Assembly (NCBI RefSeq): GCF_031886125.1
Contig: NZ_CP119391.1
Span: 1,488,001-1,552,000 of the forward strand
Reading direction: 5' to 3'
Source: Halomonas piscis
GTDB taxonomy: Bacteria > Pseudomonadota > Gammaproteobacteria > Pseudomonadales > Halomonadaceae
Length of the DNA: 64,000 bases
Of this stretch, positions 1 through 11,129 are shown one piece after another. Below the pieces are notes generated by a model, which was not told where the DNA came from, searched no databases, and was given only the letters and a program-made list of their open reading frames with translations. Position 1 is the stretch's first letter. Each line of letters begins with the position of its first letter. A program made the position numbers and the translations under genes.

Positions 1-2
1 TC

Positions 3-551
3 GACTTCGGCGCCGAGCAGGCGCTGGGGCAGATGGTGTCGCTTTCGCTTCTGCGCGAGCTGGCGCCGGTGGTTGCCGCGCTGCTGTTTGCCGGGCGCGC
101 GGGCTCGGCGCTGACCGCCGAAATCGGCCTGATGAAAGCCACCGAGCAGCTGACCAGCATGGAGATGATCGGCGTGGATCCGCTGCGCCGGGTGGTCGCG
201 CCGCGCCTGTGGGCGGGCTTTGTCTCGCTGCCGCTGCTGACCGTTGGCTTCAGCGTGGTGGGCGTCTGGGGCGGCTACCTGGTGGGCGTGCAGTGGCTCG
301 GGGTTTCCGAAGGCGCCTTCTGGGGCAGCATGCAGTCGAGCGTGGCGTTTTTCGCCGACGTGGGTAACGGCATGGTCAAAAGCCTGGTTTTCGCGCTCGT
401 CGTCACCTGGATTGCGGTTTTTCAAGGCTATGACTTGATACCCACCTCCGAAGGGATTTCCCGAGCGACCACGCGCACCGTGGTGTATTCCTCGCTGGCG
501 GTGCTGGGGCTGGATTTTGTGCTGACCGCCGTCATGTTCGGCGGCCTTTAA
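3..551 (+). CDS. mlaE: Phospholipid ABC transporter permease MlaE (5' truncated by window)
   Basis: Inner-membrane permease of the MlaFEDB complex, which moves phospholipids between outer and inner membrane to keep outer-membrane lipid asymmetry. The frame is already open at the window edge, so the N-terminus lies outside; 182 codons are visible. The visible part carries the conserved MlaE core [20 protein letters not shown] followed by an [10 protein letters not shown] segment and several hydrophobic helices up to the C-terminal stop. It is followed 17 bases later by mlaD, then mlaC and mlaB, the standard operon order; mlaF should lie just upstream of the window. The family assignment is secure from sequence and context. 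Confidence 0.96.
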   Translation, partial: DFGAEQALGQMVSLSLLRELAPVVAALLFAGRAGSALTAEIGLMKATEQLTSMEMIGVDPLRRVVAPRLWAGFVSLPLLTVGFSVVGVWGGYLVGVQWLGVSEGAFWGSMQSSVAFFADVGNGMVKSLVFALVVTWIAVFQGYDLIPTSEGISRATTRTVVYSSLAVLGLDFVLTAVMFGGL

Positions 552-568
552 AACGCGGGAGCAGATGC

Positions 569-1033
569 ATGCAACGCAGTAAAACCGTAGAGTTCGGGGT
601 GGGGCTTTTCATTCTGGCCGGCATTCTGGGCATGGTCTTTCTTGGCCTGCGCGTCAGCGGCCTGACGCTTGCCGCGCCGTCGGACACCTTCCAGGTGGAC
701 GCCAGCTTTTCCGATATCGGCAGCCTCAAGCCGCGCGCCCGGGTCACCATGGCCGGGGTCACCGTGGGGCGGGTGGAGTCCATCGATCTGGATACCGAGT
801 GGTTTGACGCTCGGGTGACAATGCGCCTGGACAGCGACCTGGAAGGGCAGCTTTCCCGTGATAGCACGGCCGCCATTCTCACCGCCGGGCTGCTCGGCGA
901 GCAGTACGTGGGGCTCAGCGTAGGCGGCGATCCCGAGACGCTGGAGGACGGCGATACCATTCGCGACACCCAGTCCGCGCTGGTGCTCGAAGAGCTGATT
1001 CAGCAGTTCGTGTCGAGTATGGTCAAGGATTGA
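569..1033 (+). CDS. mlaD: Phospholipid transporter substrate-binding protein MlaD
   Basis: MCE-domain protein anchored in the inner membrane that forms the hexameric periplasmic ring of the Mla transporter. The 154-residue product starts with a short cytoplasmic MQRSKTVEF stretch, one membrane helix (about residues 8-28) and a single MCE domain (about 38-115) with the typical GSLKPRARVTMAGVTVGRV run and GLLGEQYVGL. It is somewhat shorter than the E. coli protein (183 aa), mainly in the C-terminal helix. It sits between mlaE and mlaC in the operon. Confidence 0.96.
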   Translation: MQRSKTVEFGVGLFILAGILGMVFLGLRVSGLTLAAPSDTFQVDASFSDIGSLKPRARVTMAGVTVGRVESIDLDTEWFDARVTMRLDSDLEGQLSRDSTAAILTAGLLGEQYVGLSVGGDPETLEDGDTIRDTQSALVLEELIQQFVSSMVKD

Positions 1034-1119
1034 GCCGGGCCGGGGAAGCTCCCGACCGGGAAGAAACCGCAGCACGACGACCGAGCAGCATTGGCAACTG
1101 AACAGAGCGAGGAAGCGTC

Positions 1120-1764
1120 ATGAAACTGAAATACTGGCTGAGCGGCGGCATGCTGGCCGCCTCCCTGGCGCTCGGTGCGCCGCTATATGCCCAGGAGCAG
1201 ACGCCCGAGGCGTTGATCCGGGACAACATCACCGGCTTCATGTCGGACCTGGAGGCCCGAGAGGATTACTACGCCAACAACATCGACGAGCTCAAGGAGC
1301 TGGTCGACGAGAGCCTCGATGAAGTGGCCGACTTTCGCTATATCGGCGCCAGCGTCATGGGCAGCTATTTCCGCAATGCGTCCCCCGAGCAGCGCCGTCG
1401 CTTTGCCGAGGTGTTCCGCCAGACGCTGATCGATACCTATACCAAGGGGCTTGTCACCTTCGACTATGACAAGCTGCGCGTGGTGGACGAACAGCGCCCG
1501 CAGCGCTACGAGGATCAGGCCAGCGTGGAAATGGAAATCGTCGCCAACAACGGCGAGGTCTATCCGGTCAACTACAGCCTGCGTCTCAACGACGGCGAAT
1601 GGCGGGTGGTCAACGTGATCGTCAACGGTATCAACCTGGGGCTTACGTTCCGCAACCAGTTCGACCAGGCCATGCGCGAACACAACCGCGACTACGACGC
1701 GGTCATTCGCAGCTGGTCGCCGGGGGTCGGCGTTGACGAGCTGGAAGAGGGGGGCGATGCTTGA
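1120..1764 (+). CDS. mlaC: Periplasmic phospholipid shuttle protein MlaC
   Basis: Soluble periplasmic carrier that passes phospholipids between the outer-membrane MlaA-porin complex and the MlaFEDB complex. The 214-residue product has a Sec signal peptide (KLKYWLSGGMLAASLALGAPLYA, cleavage expected near residue 24-25). It then has the MlaC/Ttg2D fold with FRYIGASVMGSYFRNASPEQ and a C-terminal VNVIVNGINLGLTFRNQF motif typical of the family. A GAGGAAG-type ribosome site precedes the ATG. The stop overlaps the TTG start of mlaB, suggesting translational coupling. Confidence 0.96.
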   Translation: MKLKYWLSGGMLAASLALGAPLYAQEQTPEALIRDNITGFMSDLEAREDYYANNIDELKELVDESLDEVADFRYIGASVMGSYFRNASPEQRRRFAEVFRQTLIDTYTKGLVTFDYDKLRVVDEQRPQRYEDQASVEMEIVANNGEVYPVNYSLRLNDGEWRVVNVIVNGINLGLTFRNQFDQAMREHNRDYDAVIRSWSPGVGVDELEEGGDA

Positions 1765-2087
1765 CGACGCTGTTTTCCCGCCGCGGCGTAGCGCTGGCTG
1801 CCGTGGGCGAAGCGCTCGTCGTCAGCGGCGATTTGGGCACCGGCGTGGCAGCGGCCCTTGCCGACACCGGCGAGCGGTGGCTCGAGCGCGCTGAGGCAGC
1901 CTCGCTGACGCTGGATTTAAGCGGGGTCGAGCGCGCCAGCAGCGCGGCCATCAGCGTGCTGCTTCAGTGGCTGCGGGTGTGCCGGCGGCGCGGCGTCGTC
2001 GTCAGCGAGGTGCGGCTTTCCGCCCCGCTGCGCCGGCTGACGACCCTGGCAGAGCTTGACGCCCTGTTTGACCACCCGGCGGCGTAG
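1761..2087 (+). CDS. mlaB: STAS-domain protein MlaB
   Basis: Small cytoplasmic STAS-domain subunit that binds the MlaF ATPase and is needed for assembly and activity of the Mla transporter. The product is 108 residues. The core LTLDLSGVERASSAAISVLL matches the STAS beta-strand plus helix, with serines at the position where anti-sigma antagonists and MlaB carry a conserved Ser/Thr. The only in-frame start near the beginning is TTG at 1761, which overlaps the mlaC stop as TTGA. Family and position agree; the weak start codon probably relies on coupling to mlaC. Confidence 0.9.
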   Translation: MTTLFSRRGVALAAVGEALVVSGDLGTGVAAALADTGERWLERAEAASLTLDLSGVERASSAAISVLLQWLRVCRRRGVVVSEVRLSAPLRRLTTLAELDALFDHPAA

Positions 2088-2112
2088 CCTGACGTCGGGC
2101 CCGGCAGGCCAA

Positions 2113-2141
2113 TCGCCAAAGCGCCGGCTTTTCTTTATCAT
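2113..2141 (+). promoter_or_regulatory. Candidate sigma70 promoter for ibaG-murA
   Basis: A TCGCCA box (2113-2118) is followed after 17 bases by TATCAT (2136-2141). The predicted transcript start near 2148 leaves about 35 bases before the ibaG ATG. The match is moderate (4/6 and 5/6) and was found by eye only. Confidence 0.4.
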
Positions 2142-2182
2142 GGCCGCTACGTTTCTTTTTCCGACGGTTAGGAGTGTCTGCC

Positions 2183-3707
<1,525 letters not shown>

Positions 3708-3763
3708 GCCGTCGCGCAGGCGCTGCCTGCGCGGCACCATGCGATAACGACTGGCCGACAACC

Positions 3764-4423
3764 ATGAGCAAGCAACTGATTTTGGCGCTTTCCAAGGGGC
3801 GCATACTGGACGAAACCCTGCCGCTGCTGGCCGCTGCGGGCATCACCCCGGCCGAAGCACTCGACAAGAGCCGCAAGCTTTTATTCGACACCAATCTGGA
3901 GCACGTCAAGCTGATCGTTATCCGCGCCACCGACGTGCCCACCTACGTGCAGCTGGGCGCGGCCGACATGGGCATTGCCGGCAAGGACGTGCTGCTCGAG
4001 CACGGCACCGACAGCCTTTATGAACCGCTGGATCTGAACATTGCCCGCTGCAAGTTGATGACCGCCGGCACCCGGGGAGAGTGCTCCGGCCGGGCGCGTC
4101 GGCGGGTGGCCACCAAGTTTGTCAACGTCGCCCGGCGCTACTACGCCAGGCAAGGCATTCAGGCCGAGGTGATCAAGCTTTACGGCGCCATGGAGCTGGC
4201 GCCGATCATGAACCTGGCCGACGAAATCGTCGATATCGTGGATACCGGCAATACCATGCGTGCCAACGGCATGGAGCCCCGGGAGCTGATCGAACACATC
4301 AGCACCCGGCTGGTGGTCAACAAGGCCTCGATGACCATGAAACACGCGCGCATCAAGCCGCTCATCGAGCGTCTGGAAGCCGCCGTCGAGAGCCGCCGGT
4401 CGGCCGACGAAGCCAGCGCCTAG
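3764..4423 (+). CDS. hisG: ATP phosphoribosyltransferase HisG, short form
   Basis: First enzyme of histidine biosynthesis, joining ATP and PRPP. The product is 219 residues, the short (HisG-S) form that lacks the C-terminal regulatory domain of the E. coli 299-residue enzyme. Short forms require HisZ as a regulatory partner, so hisZ should exist elsewhere in the genome. The start is [20 protein letters not shown] at ATG 3764; the frame stays open 114 bases upstream, but that extension is not family-like. The PRPP-binding loop reads [16 protein letters not shown]. It is followed by hisD. Confidence 0.97.
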   Translation: MSKQLILALSKGRILDETLPLLAAAGITPAEALDKSRKLLFDTNLEHVKLIVIRATDVPTYVQLGAADMGIAGKDVLLEHGTDSLYEPLDLNIARCKLMTAGTRGECSGRARRRVATKFVNVARRYYARQGIQAEVIKLYGAMELAPIMNLADEIVDIVDTGNTMRANGMEPRELIEHISTRLVVNKASMTMKHARIKPLIERLEAAVESRRSADEASA

Positions 4424-4485
4424 GCGCCGATTTATCGTAGTAGGCACGGCAACATTTGACGACGACAAAAAACACGAGGATAGCC

Positions 4486-5805
4486 ATGAACGCGACGGCT
4501 GGCGCAGCAGAGATTAACAGGCTTGCTACCGACGAGGCCGATTTCGACCGGCGGCTGGACGCGCTGCTGGACTGGGAGGGCGTGTCGAACCAGGCGGTGC
4601 AGGCCCGGGTAAACGAAATCCTGGAGGCGGTCAAAATCCGCGGCGACGCCGCCGTCATCGAGGCCACCAACCGCTTTGATCGCCTGTCGGCCACCGCCAT
4701 GCATGAGCTGACGCTGGCGCCCGAGCGCCTCGAGCAGGCCTTTAACAACCTGCCCGACGAGCAGCGCGACGCGCTTGCCGCCGCGGCCGAGCGCGTGCGG
4801 CGCTATCACCAGCGCCAGAAGCCCGAGTCCTGGCAGTACACCGAGACCGACGGCACGGTGCTTGGCCAGCAGGTGATGCCGCTGGACCGGGCGGGCATTT
4901 ACGTACCCGGCGGCAAGGCGGCGTATCCGTCGTCGGTGCTGATGAACGCGATTCCGGCCCGCGTCGCCGGGGTCAGGGAAATCGTCATGGTAGTGCCGAC
5001 GCCCGACGGCGTGGTCAGCGAGCTGGTGCTGGCGGCGGCGTACCTGGCCGGGGTGGACCATGTGTTCACCATCGGCGGCGCCCAGGCGGTGGCGGCGCTG
5101 GCCTACGGCACGGAGACGGTGCCGCGGGTGGATAAAATCGTTGGGCCGGGCAATATCTACGTGGCCACGGCCAAGCGCGCGGTGTTCGGCCGGGTGGGTA
5201 TCGACATGATCGCCGGGCCTTCGGAGATCCTGATCGTGGCCGACGGCGGCACCGATCCTGACTGGCTGGCCATGGATCTTTTTTCTCAGGCCGAGCACGA
5301 CGAAGACGCCCAGGCGATCCTGGTCAGCTGGGACAAGGCCCAGCTCGACGCCGTGGCCGCGTCCATCGAGCGGCTGCTGCCGACCCTGGAGCGGGAGCGT
5401 ATCGTGCGCACGTCGCTTGGCAGCCGCGGCGCGCTGATCCACTGCGCAAGCGAGGCGGAAGCGGTCGCCCTGATCAACCGCGTTGCCCCGGAGCATCTGG
5501 AGCTCTCCGTGGCCGACCCCGAGCGCTGGCTGCCGGAGGTCCGCCACGCCGGGGCGATTTTCATGGGCCGCTATACCGCCGAGGCCCTGGGCGACTACTG
5601 CGCCGGCCCCAACCACGTGCTGCCCACTTCGGGCACCGCGCGGTTTTCCTCACCGCTGGGCGTTTACGACTTCCAGAAGCGCTCGTCGCTGATCCACTGT
5701 TCGGCCGACGGCGCCTCGGCGCTGGGTGAAGTTGCCGCGGTGCTGGCCCGAGGCGAGTCGCTGAGTGCTCACGCGCGCTCGGCGGAATACCGCCAGAAAC
5801 GCTGA
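4486..5805 (+). CDS. hisD: Histidinol dehydrogenase HisD
   Basis: Bifunctional NAD-dependent zinc enzyme that catalyses the last two steps of histidine synthesis (histidinol to histidinal to histidine). The product is 439 residues from ATG 4486, which has GAGGA (4476-4480) five bases upstream; a TTG at 4456 in the same frame has no such site. Family hallmarks seen are [49 protein letters not shown] with metal and catalytic residues, and the C-terminal [14 protein letters not shown]. In pseudomonads hisC follows; here the next gene is on the other strand. Confidence 0.98.
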   Translation: MNATAGAAEINRLATDEADFDRRLDALLDWEGVSNQAVQARVNEILEAVKIRGDAAVIEATNRFDRLSATAMHELTLAPERLEQAFNNLPDEQRDALAAAAERVRRYHQRQKPESWQYTETDGTVLGQQVMPLDRAGIYVPGGKAAYPSSVLMNAIPARVAGVREIVMVVPTPDGVVSELVLAAAYLAGVDHVFTIGGAQAVAALAYGTETVPRVDKIVGPGNIYVATAKRAVFGRVGIDMIAGPSEILIVADGGTDPDWLAMDLFSQAEHDEDAQAILVSWDKAQLDAVAASIERLLPTLERERIVRTSLGSRGALIHCASEAEAVALINRVAPEHLELSVADPERWLPEVRHAGAIFMGRYTAEALGDYCAGPNHVLPTSGTARFSSPLGVYDFQKRSSLIHCSADGASALGEVAAVLARGESLSAHARSAEYRQKR

Positions 5806-5833
5806 GTCCGCCGCGCTGGCCTTGCCGATACCG

Positions 5834-7111
<1,278 letters not shown>

Positions 7112-7203
7112 CGGCGACGTTCCTTGGGGCATTTCAGCGGCAGGCGATAACGGCCGAAAAAGGCGCTGCCTGGGCCCAGGCTTCACGCCGGCATCGAACC
7201 GTC

Positions 7204-7232
7204 TTTATAGTGGCGCATGGTAACATTGTTCA
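7204..7232 (-). promoter_or_regulatory. Candidate sigma70 promoter for the AlgW-like protease gene
   Basis: On the minus strand, TGAACA (complement of 7227-7232), a 17-base spacer and TATAAA (complement of 7204-7209) point toward the protease gene. About 85 bases separate the expected transcript start from its ATG at 7111. No sigmaE-type GGAACTT box was seen. Confidence 0.45.
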
Positions 7233-7276
7233 CGCCGCTGACCTTAACGGCTGCGGCAAACTTTCAGGGAGGCAGC

Positions 7277-8038
7277 ATGCTCGATCGGGATACGCTGGTG
7301 GCAGCGTGCGAACAGCGCCTGGGCGCGCGGGGATTCAAGGACTTCACGGTCAACGGTTTGCAGGTGGAAGGCAGCGAGCGCATCACGCGAGTGATGAGCG
7401 GCGTCACCGCCTGTCAGGCGCTGCTTGATGAGGCGGCGGCGTGGCGGGCCGACCTGGTGCTGGTGCATCACGGCTATTTCTGGAAAAACGAGCCGGTGGC
7501 GCTGACCGGAATGAAAAAGCGGCGGATCAAAACGCTGCTCGACCACGATATCAATCTGCTGGCCTACCACCTGCCGCTGGATGCCCACGCCGCCCTTGGC
7601 AACAATGCCGAGCTCGGGCGGCGCATGGGCTGGCAGGTAGAGCGCTGCCTGGACGGCGAGATGGGAGAAGGGCTTCTATGGCAGGGACAGACCGCCGCGC
7701 CGCTGAGCGTGGAGGCGCTGGCCGGGCAGTTGGCCGACAGGCTCCATCGCGAGCCCCTGGTCATCAAGGCGCCGGGGGTGGGCGAGGTCGAGCGCATTGC
7801 CTGGTGCACCGGCGGGGCCCAGGACATGATCACCGCGGCGCACGAAGGCGGTGCCCAGGCGTTTGTCTCGGGGGAAATTTCCGAACGCACAACGCATCTG
7901 GCCCGGGAGCTGGGCATCCATTACCTGGCCGCCGGACATCACGCCACCGAACGCTACGGCGTCCAGGCGCTGGGCGAGTGGCTGGCGTCGGAGTACGGCG
8001 TGACGCATCGCTTCGTGGACGTTGACAACCCTGCCTGA
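7277..8038 (+). CDS. Nif3-like dinuclear metal center protein (YbgI family)
   Basis: Member of the Nif3/YbgI/GTP cyclohydrolase I type 2-like family, cytoplasmic proteins that form toroidal hexamers with a two-metal site; the substrate is not firmly established. The product is 253 residues from ATG 7277, which follows AGGGAGG after four bases. Metal-binding motifs are visible as DLVLVHHGYFWKNE (about residues 60-73) and near the C-terminus as LAAGHHATERYGVQ. It stands alone, divergent from the AlgW-like gene and convergent with zapG. Family assignment is sure; function is not. Confidence 0.93.
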   Translation: MLDRDTLVAACEQRLGARGFKDFTVNGLQVEGSERITRVMSGVTACQALLDEAAAWRADLVLVHHGYFWKNEPVALTGMKKRRIKTLLDHDINLLAYHLPLDAHAALGNNAELGRRMGWQVERCLDGEMGEGLLWQGQTAAPLSVEALAGQLADRLHREPLVIKAPGVGEVERIAWCTGGAQDMITAAHEGGAQAFVSGEISERTTHLARELGIHYLAAGHHATERYGVQALGEWLASEYGVTHRFVDVDNPA

Positions 8039-8046
8039 CGGCAGGG
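8029..8046 (+). terminator. Hairpin spanning the nif3-like stop codon
   Basis: CCCTGCC and GGCAGGG form a perfect 7-bp stem with the loop TGAC, so the TGA stop (8036-8038) lies in the loop. There is no T-tract on either side, so this is at best a weak end point between two convergent genes. Confidence 0.3.
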
Positions 8047-8057
8047 CGCGGCGTCGC

Positions 8058-8534
8058 TCAGTAGCGCGGCGGCTCGGGCGCCTGCCCGGCGTCGCTGGCC
8101 TTGTTTTTCAGGCCGAAGTCTTCCGACAGGGTGCCGCCTTCGCCGTCGGCGGCGTAGTCCTTGGGGCGCTCGCCCTCGCTGCTGCCGGCCGTTTGGGCCA
8201 GCGGCGCTCGAGCAGCGGTGCGCAGCGGGTCGTTGTCGTGGGAGATCAGTACATCGTCCGCTACCCCCCATGTCTTGGCCTGTCGATGCAGACCCTGGTC
8301 AAGCTCGGCAAGCGCGTGGCGGACGCCGTCTATTCGGCGGTGCGTGTCACCCAGGTGACTTTGCATGTCGGCCTTGAGCGCGGCGATTCGGCGCTCACTT
8401 TCCAGTAGCTCAAGCTTCATGCTGGATACCTGGCGCTGGCTTCTGCTCAAAAGGCGATGGCCAAATGCGCCGATCGCCATGCCGATAAAGATGCCGATAA
8501 GCGCAAACGTTAACTGCAGGCCTGGTTCTTCCAC
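8058..8534 (-). CDS. zapG: YhcB/ZapG family inner-membrane protein (DUF1043)
   Basis: DUF1043 protein, known as YhcB or ZapG in E. coli, where it is linked to cell envelope growth and division and contacts elongasome and divisome proteins. The product is 158 residues: an N-terminal membrane helix LTFALIGIFIGMAIGAFGHR (about residues 8-29), a coiled-coil stretch (about 30-90) and a low-complexity acidic tail. It is transcribed away from zapE, the same divergent pairing seen in E. coli and pseudomonads. The exact molecular role is not established. Confidence 0.9.
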   Translation of the reverse strand: MEEPGLQLTFALIGIFIGMAIGAFGHRLLSRSQRQVSSMKLELLESERRIAALKADMQSHLGDTHRRIDGVRHALAELDQGLHRQAKTWGVADDVLISHDNDPLRTAARAPLAQTAGSSEGERPKDYAADGEGGTLSEDFGLKNKASDAGQAPEPPRY

Positions 8535-8603
8535 TCTGGTGTCTCCCTGGTTCCCGGGTCACTGGCCGCCGTGCACGGGGCCGGGCGATATTCTTGCGCT
8601 GCC

Positions 8604-8634
8604 ATTATAGGCGCGTGCCGGGCTTGCAGGTCAA
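8604..8634 (-). promoter_or_regulatory. Candidate sigma70 promoter for zapG/yhcB
   Basis: Reading the minus strand, TTGACC (complement of 8629-8634) and a perfect TATAAT (complement of 8604-8609) lie 19 bases apart. The spacer is longer than the ideal 17, but both boxes are strong. The transcript start near 8597 leaves about 60 bases to the ATG at 8534. Confidence 0.5.
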
Positions 8635-8718
8635 TTCGACCATGTAACGGCGCACCGGGCATGCACCCCGGCGTCCGAGGACGTACAATTCGGCCTCCGG
8701 CAATGCGGGAGAATGATC

Positions 8719-9900
8719 ATGGAACAGCAAAGCCCCCGGCGGGCGGGCGACTCACACGACCCCAGTCCCCTGTCGCCGCTGGCGCGCTACCAGGCGGACC
8801 TGGACAGCGGCGAGATCGTGTTTGATGCTGCGCAGCAGGCAGCGGCCACGCGCCTGCAGCGGCTTTACGAGGCGCTGCAGGCCGAGCCGCCGGCGCCGCC
8901 TCGCCGGCCGGCGCCAGGCGGCTTGTTACGCCGCCTGGCGGGCCGCAGGGGCACCCGGGATGACAAGGTTGACGCCGAGCCGCGCATTGCCGGCGTGTAT
9001 TTCTGGGGCGGTGTGGGGCGCGGCAAGACCTACCTGATGAACGCATTTTTTGCCGCTCTGCCCTTCAGCGATAAAAAGCGCACCCATTTTCACCGTTTCA
9101 TGCAGCACGTTCATGCCGAGCTTGGCCGCTACAAGGGGGAGAAAAACCCGCTGTCGCTGATTGCCGCCGATCTGGCCGCCGAGGCGCGGGTTATCTGCTT
9201 CGACGAGTTTTTTGTCGAGGACATCGGCGACGCCATGCTACTCGCCAATCTGCTCGAGGCGCTGTTTGCGCGCGGGGTGGTGCTGGTGGCCACGTCCAAC
9301 GTGCCGCCGGATGAGCTTTACCGGGAGGGGCTTCAGCGGGCGCGATTTCTGCCGGCGATTGCGCTGCTCAAACAGCATTGTGACGTCATGCAGCTGGACA
9401 GCGGCATCGACTATCGCCTGCGCACGCTGACCCCGGCCGAAGTCTTCCACGTGCCGCTGGACGCCGCGGCCGAGCGGGCGCTCGAGCAAAACTTCCGCGA
9501 GCTTGCCGGCGGGGCGGGGGAGGCGCAGGCGGCGCTGACGATCAACGGGCGGGTCATCACGGCCAGGCGGCTTGCCGGAGGCGTAGCCTGGTTCGAGTTC
9601 GGCGAGCTGTGCGACGGGCCGCGCAGCCAGAACGACTATATCGAGCTTTCCCGCCGCTTTCACACCGTGCTGCTGGCCAACGTGCGGCAGATGGGAGCGC
9701 GCCACGAGGACCGGGTGCGGCGTTTTATCAATCTGGTCGACGAGTTTTACGATCGCGGCGTTAACCTGCTGGTCGCGGCGGAAGTGCCGGCAGCGTCGCT
9801 TTATACCGGCGGCCGTCTCGATTTCGAGTTTCGGCGCACGCTCTCAAGGCTCGAGGAAATGCAGTCCCGGGACTATCTGGCGCTACCCCATCGCCCCTGA
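8719..9900 (+). CDS. zapE: Cell division ATPase ZapE (AFG1-like)
   Basis: AFG1/LACE1-family P-loop ATPase that associates with the Z ring and affects constriction. The product is 393 residues from ATG 8719, chosen because GGGAG (8707-8711) is seven bases upstream; the in-frame ATG at 8713 is too close. The Walker A motif [15 protein letters not shown] lies near residues 96-110. The Walker B region [18 protein letters not shown] is followed by a sensor segment [20 protein letters not shown], all family hallmarks. It lies just upstream of the rplM-rpsI operon, as in many gammaproteobacteria. Confidence 0.95.
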   Translation: MEQQSPRRAGDSHDPSPLSPLARYQADLDSGEIVFDAAQQAAATRLQRLYEALQAEPPAPPRRPAPGGLLRRLAGRRGTRDDKVDAEPRIAGVYFWGGVGRGKTYLMNAFFAALPFSDKKRTHFHRFMQHVHAELGRYKGEKNPLSLIAADLAAEARVICFDEFFVEDIGDAMLLANLLEALFARGVVLVATSNVPPDELYREGLQRARFLPAIALLKQHCDVMQLDSGIDYRLRTLTPAEVFHVPLDAAAERALEQNFRELAGGAGEAQAALTINGRVITARRLAGGVAWFEFGELCDGPRSQNDYIELSRRFHTVLLANVRQMGARHEDRVRRFINLVDEFYDRGVNLLVAAEVPAASLYTGGRLDFEFRRTLSRLEEMQSRDYLALPHRP

Positions 9901-9934
9901 TTCGCGGCGGGCGCGGAAAAATCGGGCCAAGCGC

Positions 9935-9963
9935 TTAACTTTGGCGCCGTCTTGGGGTAGAAT
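9935..9963 (+). promoter_or_regulatory. Candidate sigma70 promoter of the rplM-rpsI operon
   Basis: TTAACT (9935-9940), a 17-base spacer and TAGAAT (9958-9963). The predicted transcript start near 9970 gives a leader of about 115 bases ahead of rplM, which holds a hairpin. Confidence 0.55.
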
Positions 9964-10020
9964 CCCGCCCCGCTCGACGTTGTCGCCACGGCTTTTGTTG
10001 CGGCAACCAAAAAAAATAGG

Positions 10021-10048
10021 GATGGTGCGCGCCTCTTGTTGGCGCATC
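10021..10048 (+). promoter_or_regulatory. Hairpin in the rplM leader, possible autogenous control element
   Basis: GATG at 10021 and CATC at 10045 can close a hairpin whose core GCGCC (10029-10033) and GGCGC (10041-10045) flank the loop TCTTGTT. It lies 37 bases before the L13 start codon. L13 is a known autogenous regulator in E. coli, but I cannot show that this element matches that one. Confidence 0.35.
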
Positions 10049-10084
10049 AAGGCACCCAACACATTTTATCTGGTGATTTCATCC

Positions 10085-10513
10085 ATGAAGACGTTCAGTG
10101 CCAAGCCGCAGTCCGTCCAGCGCGACTGGTACGTTGTCGACGCGACTGACAAAACGCTCGGTCGTCTGTCGACCGAAATTGCTCGCCGCCTGCGCGGCAA
10201 GCACAAGCCCGAGTTCACGCCCCACGTCGACACCGGCGACTACATTGTCGTGGTCAACGCCGAAAAGGTCCAGGTGACCGGCAACAAGGCAAGCGACAAG
10301 AACTACTACCGCCACACGGGCTACCCGGGCGGTCTGCGCTCCCTGAGTTTCGAGCAGATGATCGATCATGCTCCGGAGCGCGTTATCGAATCGGCGGTCA
10401 AGGGCATGTTGCCCAAGGGCCCCCTGGGCCGCGCCATGTATGCCAAGCTCAAGGTATACGCCGGCGGTGAGCACCCGCACGCTGCTCAGCAGCCGCTTGA
10501 ACTGAATATCTAA
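10085..10513 (+). CDS. rplM: 50S ribosomal protein L13
   Basis: Large-subunit ribosomal protein L13, an early assembly protein that binds 23S rRNA. The product is exactly 142 residues, the family length, beginning [20 protein letters not shown] and containing the L13 signature [20 protein letters not shown] near the C-terminus. The frame extends far upstream, but that part reads as leader sequence. It is followed after 14 bases by rpsI, the universal pairing. Confidence 0.99.
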   Translation: MKTFSAKPQSVQRDWYVVDATDKTLGRLSTEIARRLRGKHKPEFTPHVDTGDYIVVVNAEKVQVTGNKASDKNYYRHTGYPGGLRSLSFEQMIDHAPERVIESAVKGMLPKGPLGRAMYAKLKVYAGGEHPHAAQQPLELNI

Positions 10514-10527
10514 GGGATTTTCTCGCC

Positions 10528-10917
10528 ATGACACAGCAGTATTACGGTACCGGGCGCCGCAAGACATCCACCGCCCGCGTTTTCCTCAAGCCGGGAACCG
10601 GCAAGATTACCGTCAACCAGCGCGAGCTGGATCAGTATTTCGGCCGCGTGACCGGCCAGATGGTAGTGCGCCAGCCGCTGGAGCTGACCGAGACGCAGGA
10701 TCAGTTCGACATTTACGTTACCGTTGCCGGCGGCGGCGGCTCGGCCCAGGCCGGGGCCATCCGTCACGGCATCACCCGAGCGCTGATGGACTATAACGAA
10801 GATCTGCGCCCGGCGCTGCGCGAGGCCGGCTACGTGACCCGCGACGCCCGCGCGGTCGAGCGCAAGAAAGTCGGTCTGCGCAAGGCACGCCGCAGCCCGC
10901 AGTTCTCCAAGCGTTAA
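10528..10917 (+). CDS. rpsI: 30S ribosomal protein S9
   Basis: Small-subunit ribosomal protein S9, whose basic tail reaches the P-site tRNA. The product is 129 residues with the usual [19 protein letters not shown] start, the [15 protein letters not shown] family signature and the conserved C-terminus [14 protein letters not shown]. It is co-transcribed with rplM, and a strong intrinsic terminator follows. Confidence 0.99.
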   Translation: MTQQYYGTGRRKTSTARVFLKPGTGKITVNQRELDQYFGRVTGQMVVRQPLELTETQDQFDIYVTVAGGGGSAQAGAIRHGITRALMDYNEDLRPALREAGYVTRDARAVERKKVGLRKARRSPQFSKR

Positions 10918-10935
10918 GGCAAACGCGTGCGGCAA

Positions 10936-10968
10936 AACGCCCGGGTCATTGGCCTGGGCGTTTTTTTT
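10936..10968 (+). terminator. Rho-independent terminator of rplM-rpsI
   Basis: AACGCCCGGGTC (10936-10947) pairs with GGCCTGGGCGTT (10951-10962) as a 12-bp stem with two G-U pairs and an ATT loop, followed by eight T residues (10961-10968). It lies 18 bases after the rpsI stop. Confidence 0.9.
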
Positions 10969-11024
10969 GCTAGAATATCAATGAGTTAGCAGCGGTCGGC
11001 GGGCCTTTGTCGCAAGGGTTATTG

Positions 11025-11053
11025 TTGTGCAAAGCGCCGCATTTTTTTATTAT
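11025..11053 (+). promoter_or_regulatory. Candidate promoter of the petABC operon
   Basis: TTGTGC (11025-11030), a 17-base spacer and TATTAT (11048-11053) in an AT-rich patch unlike the surrounding sequence. The expected start near 11060 leaves about 70 bases before petA. The -35 match is weak (3/6), the -10 match is 5/6. Confidence 0.45.
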
Positions 11054-11129
11054 AGAGCGTATTTTATATTCGTCGCCGTCATGGTTACGCGTTTGCGGCG
11101 TACGGGTGAGCAAAAGGGAGAAACCTGGA

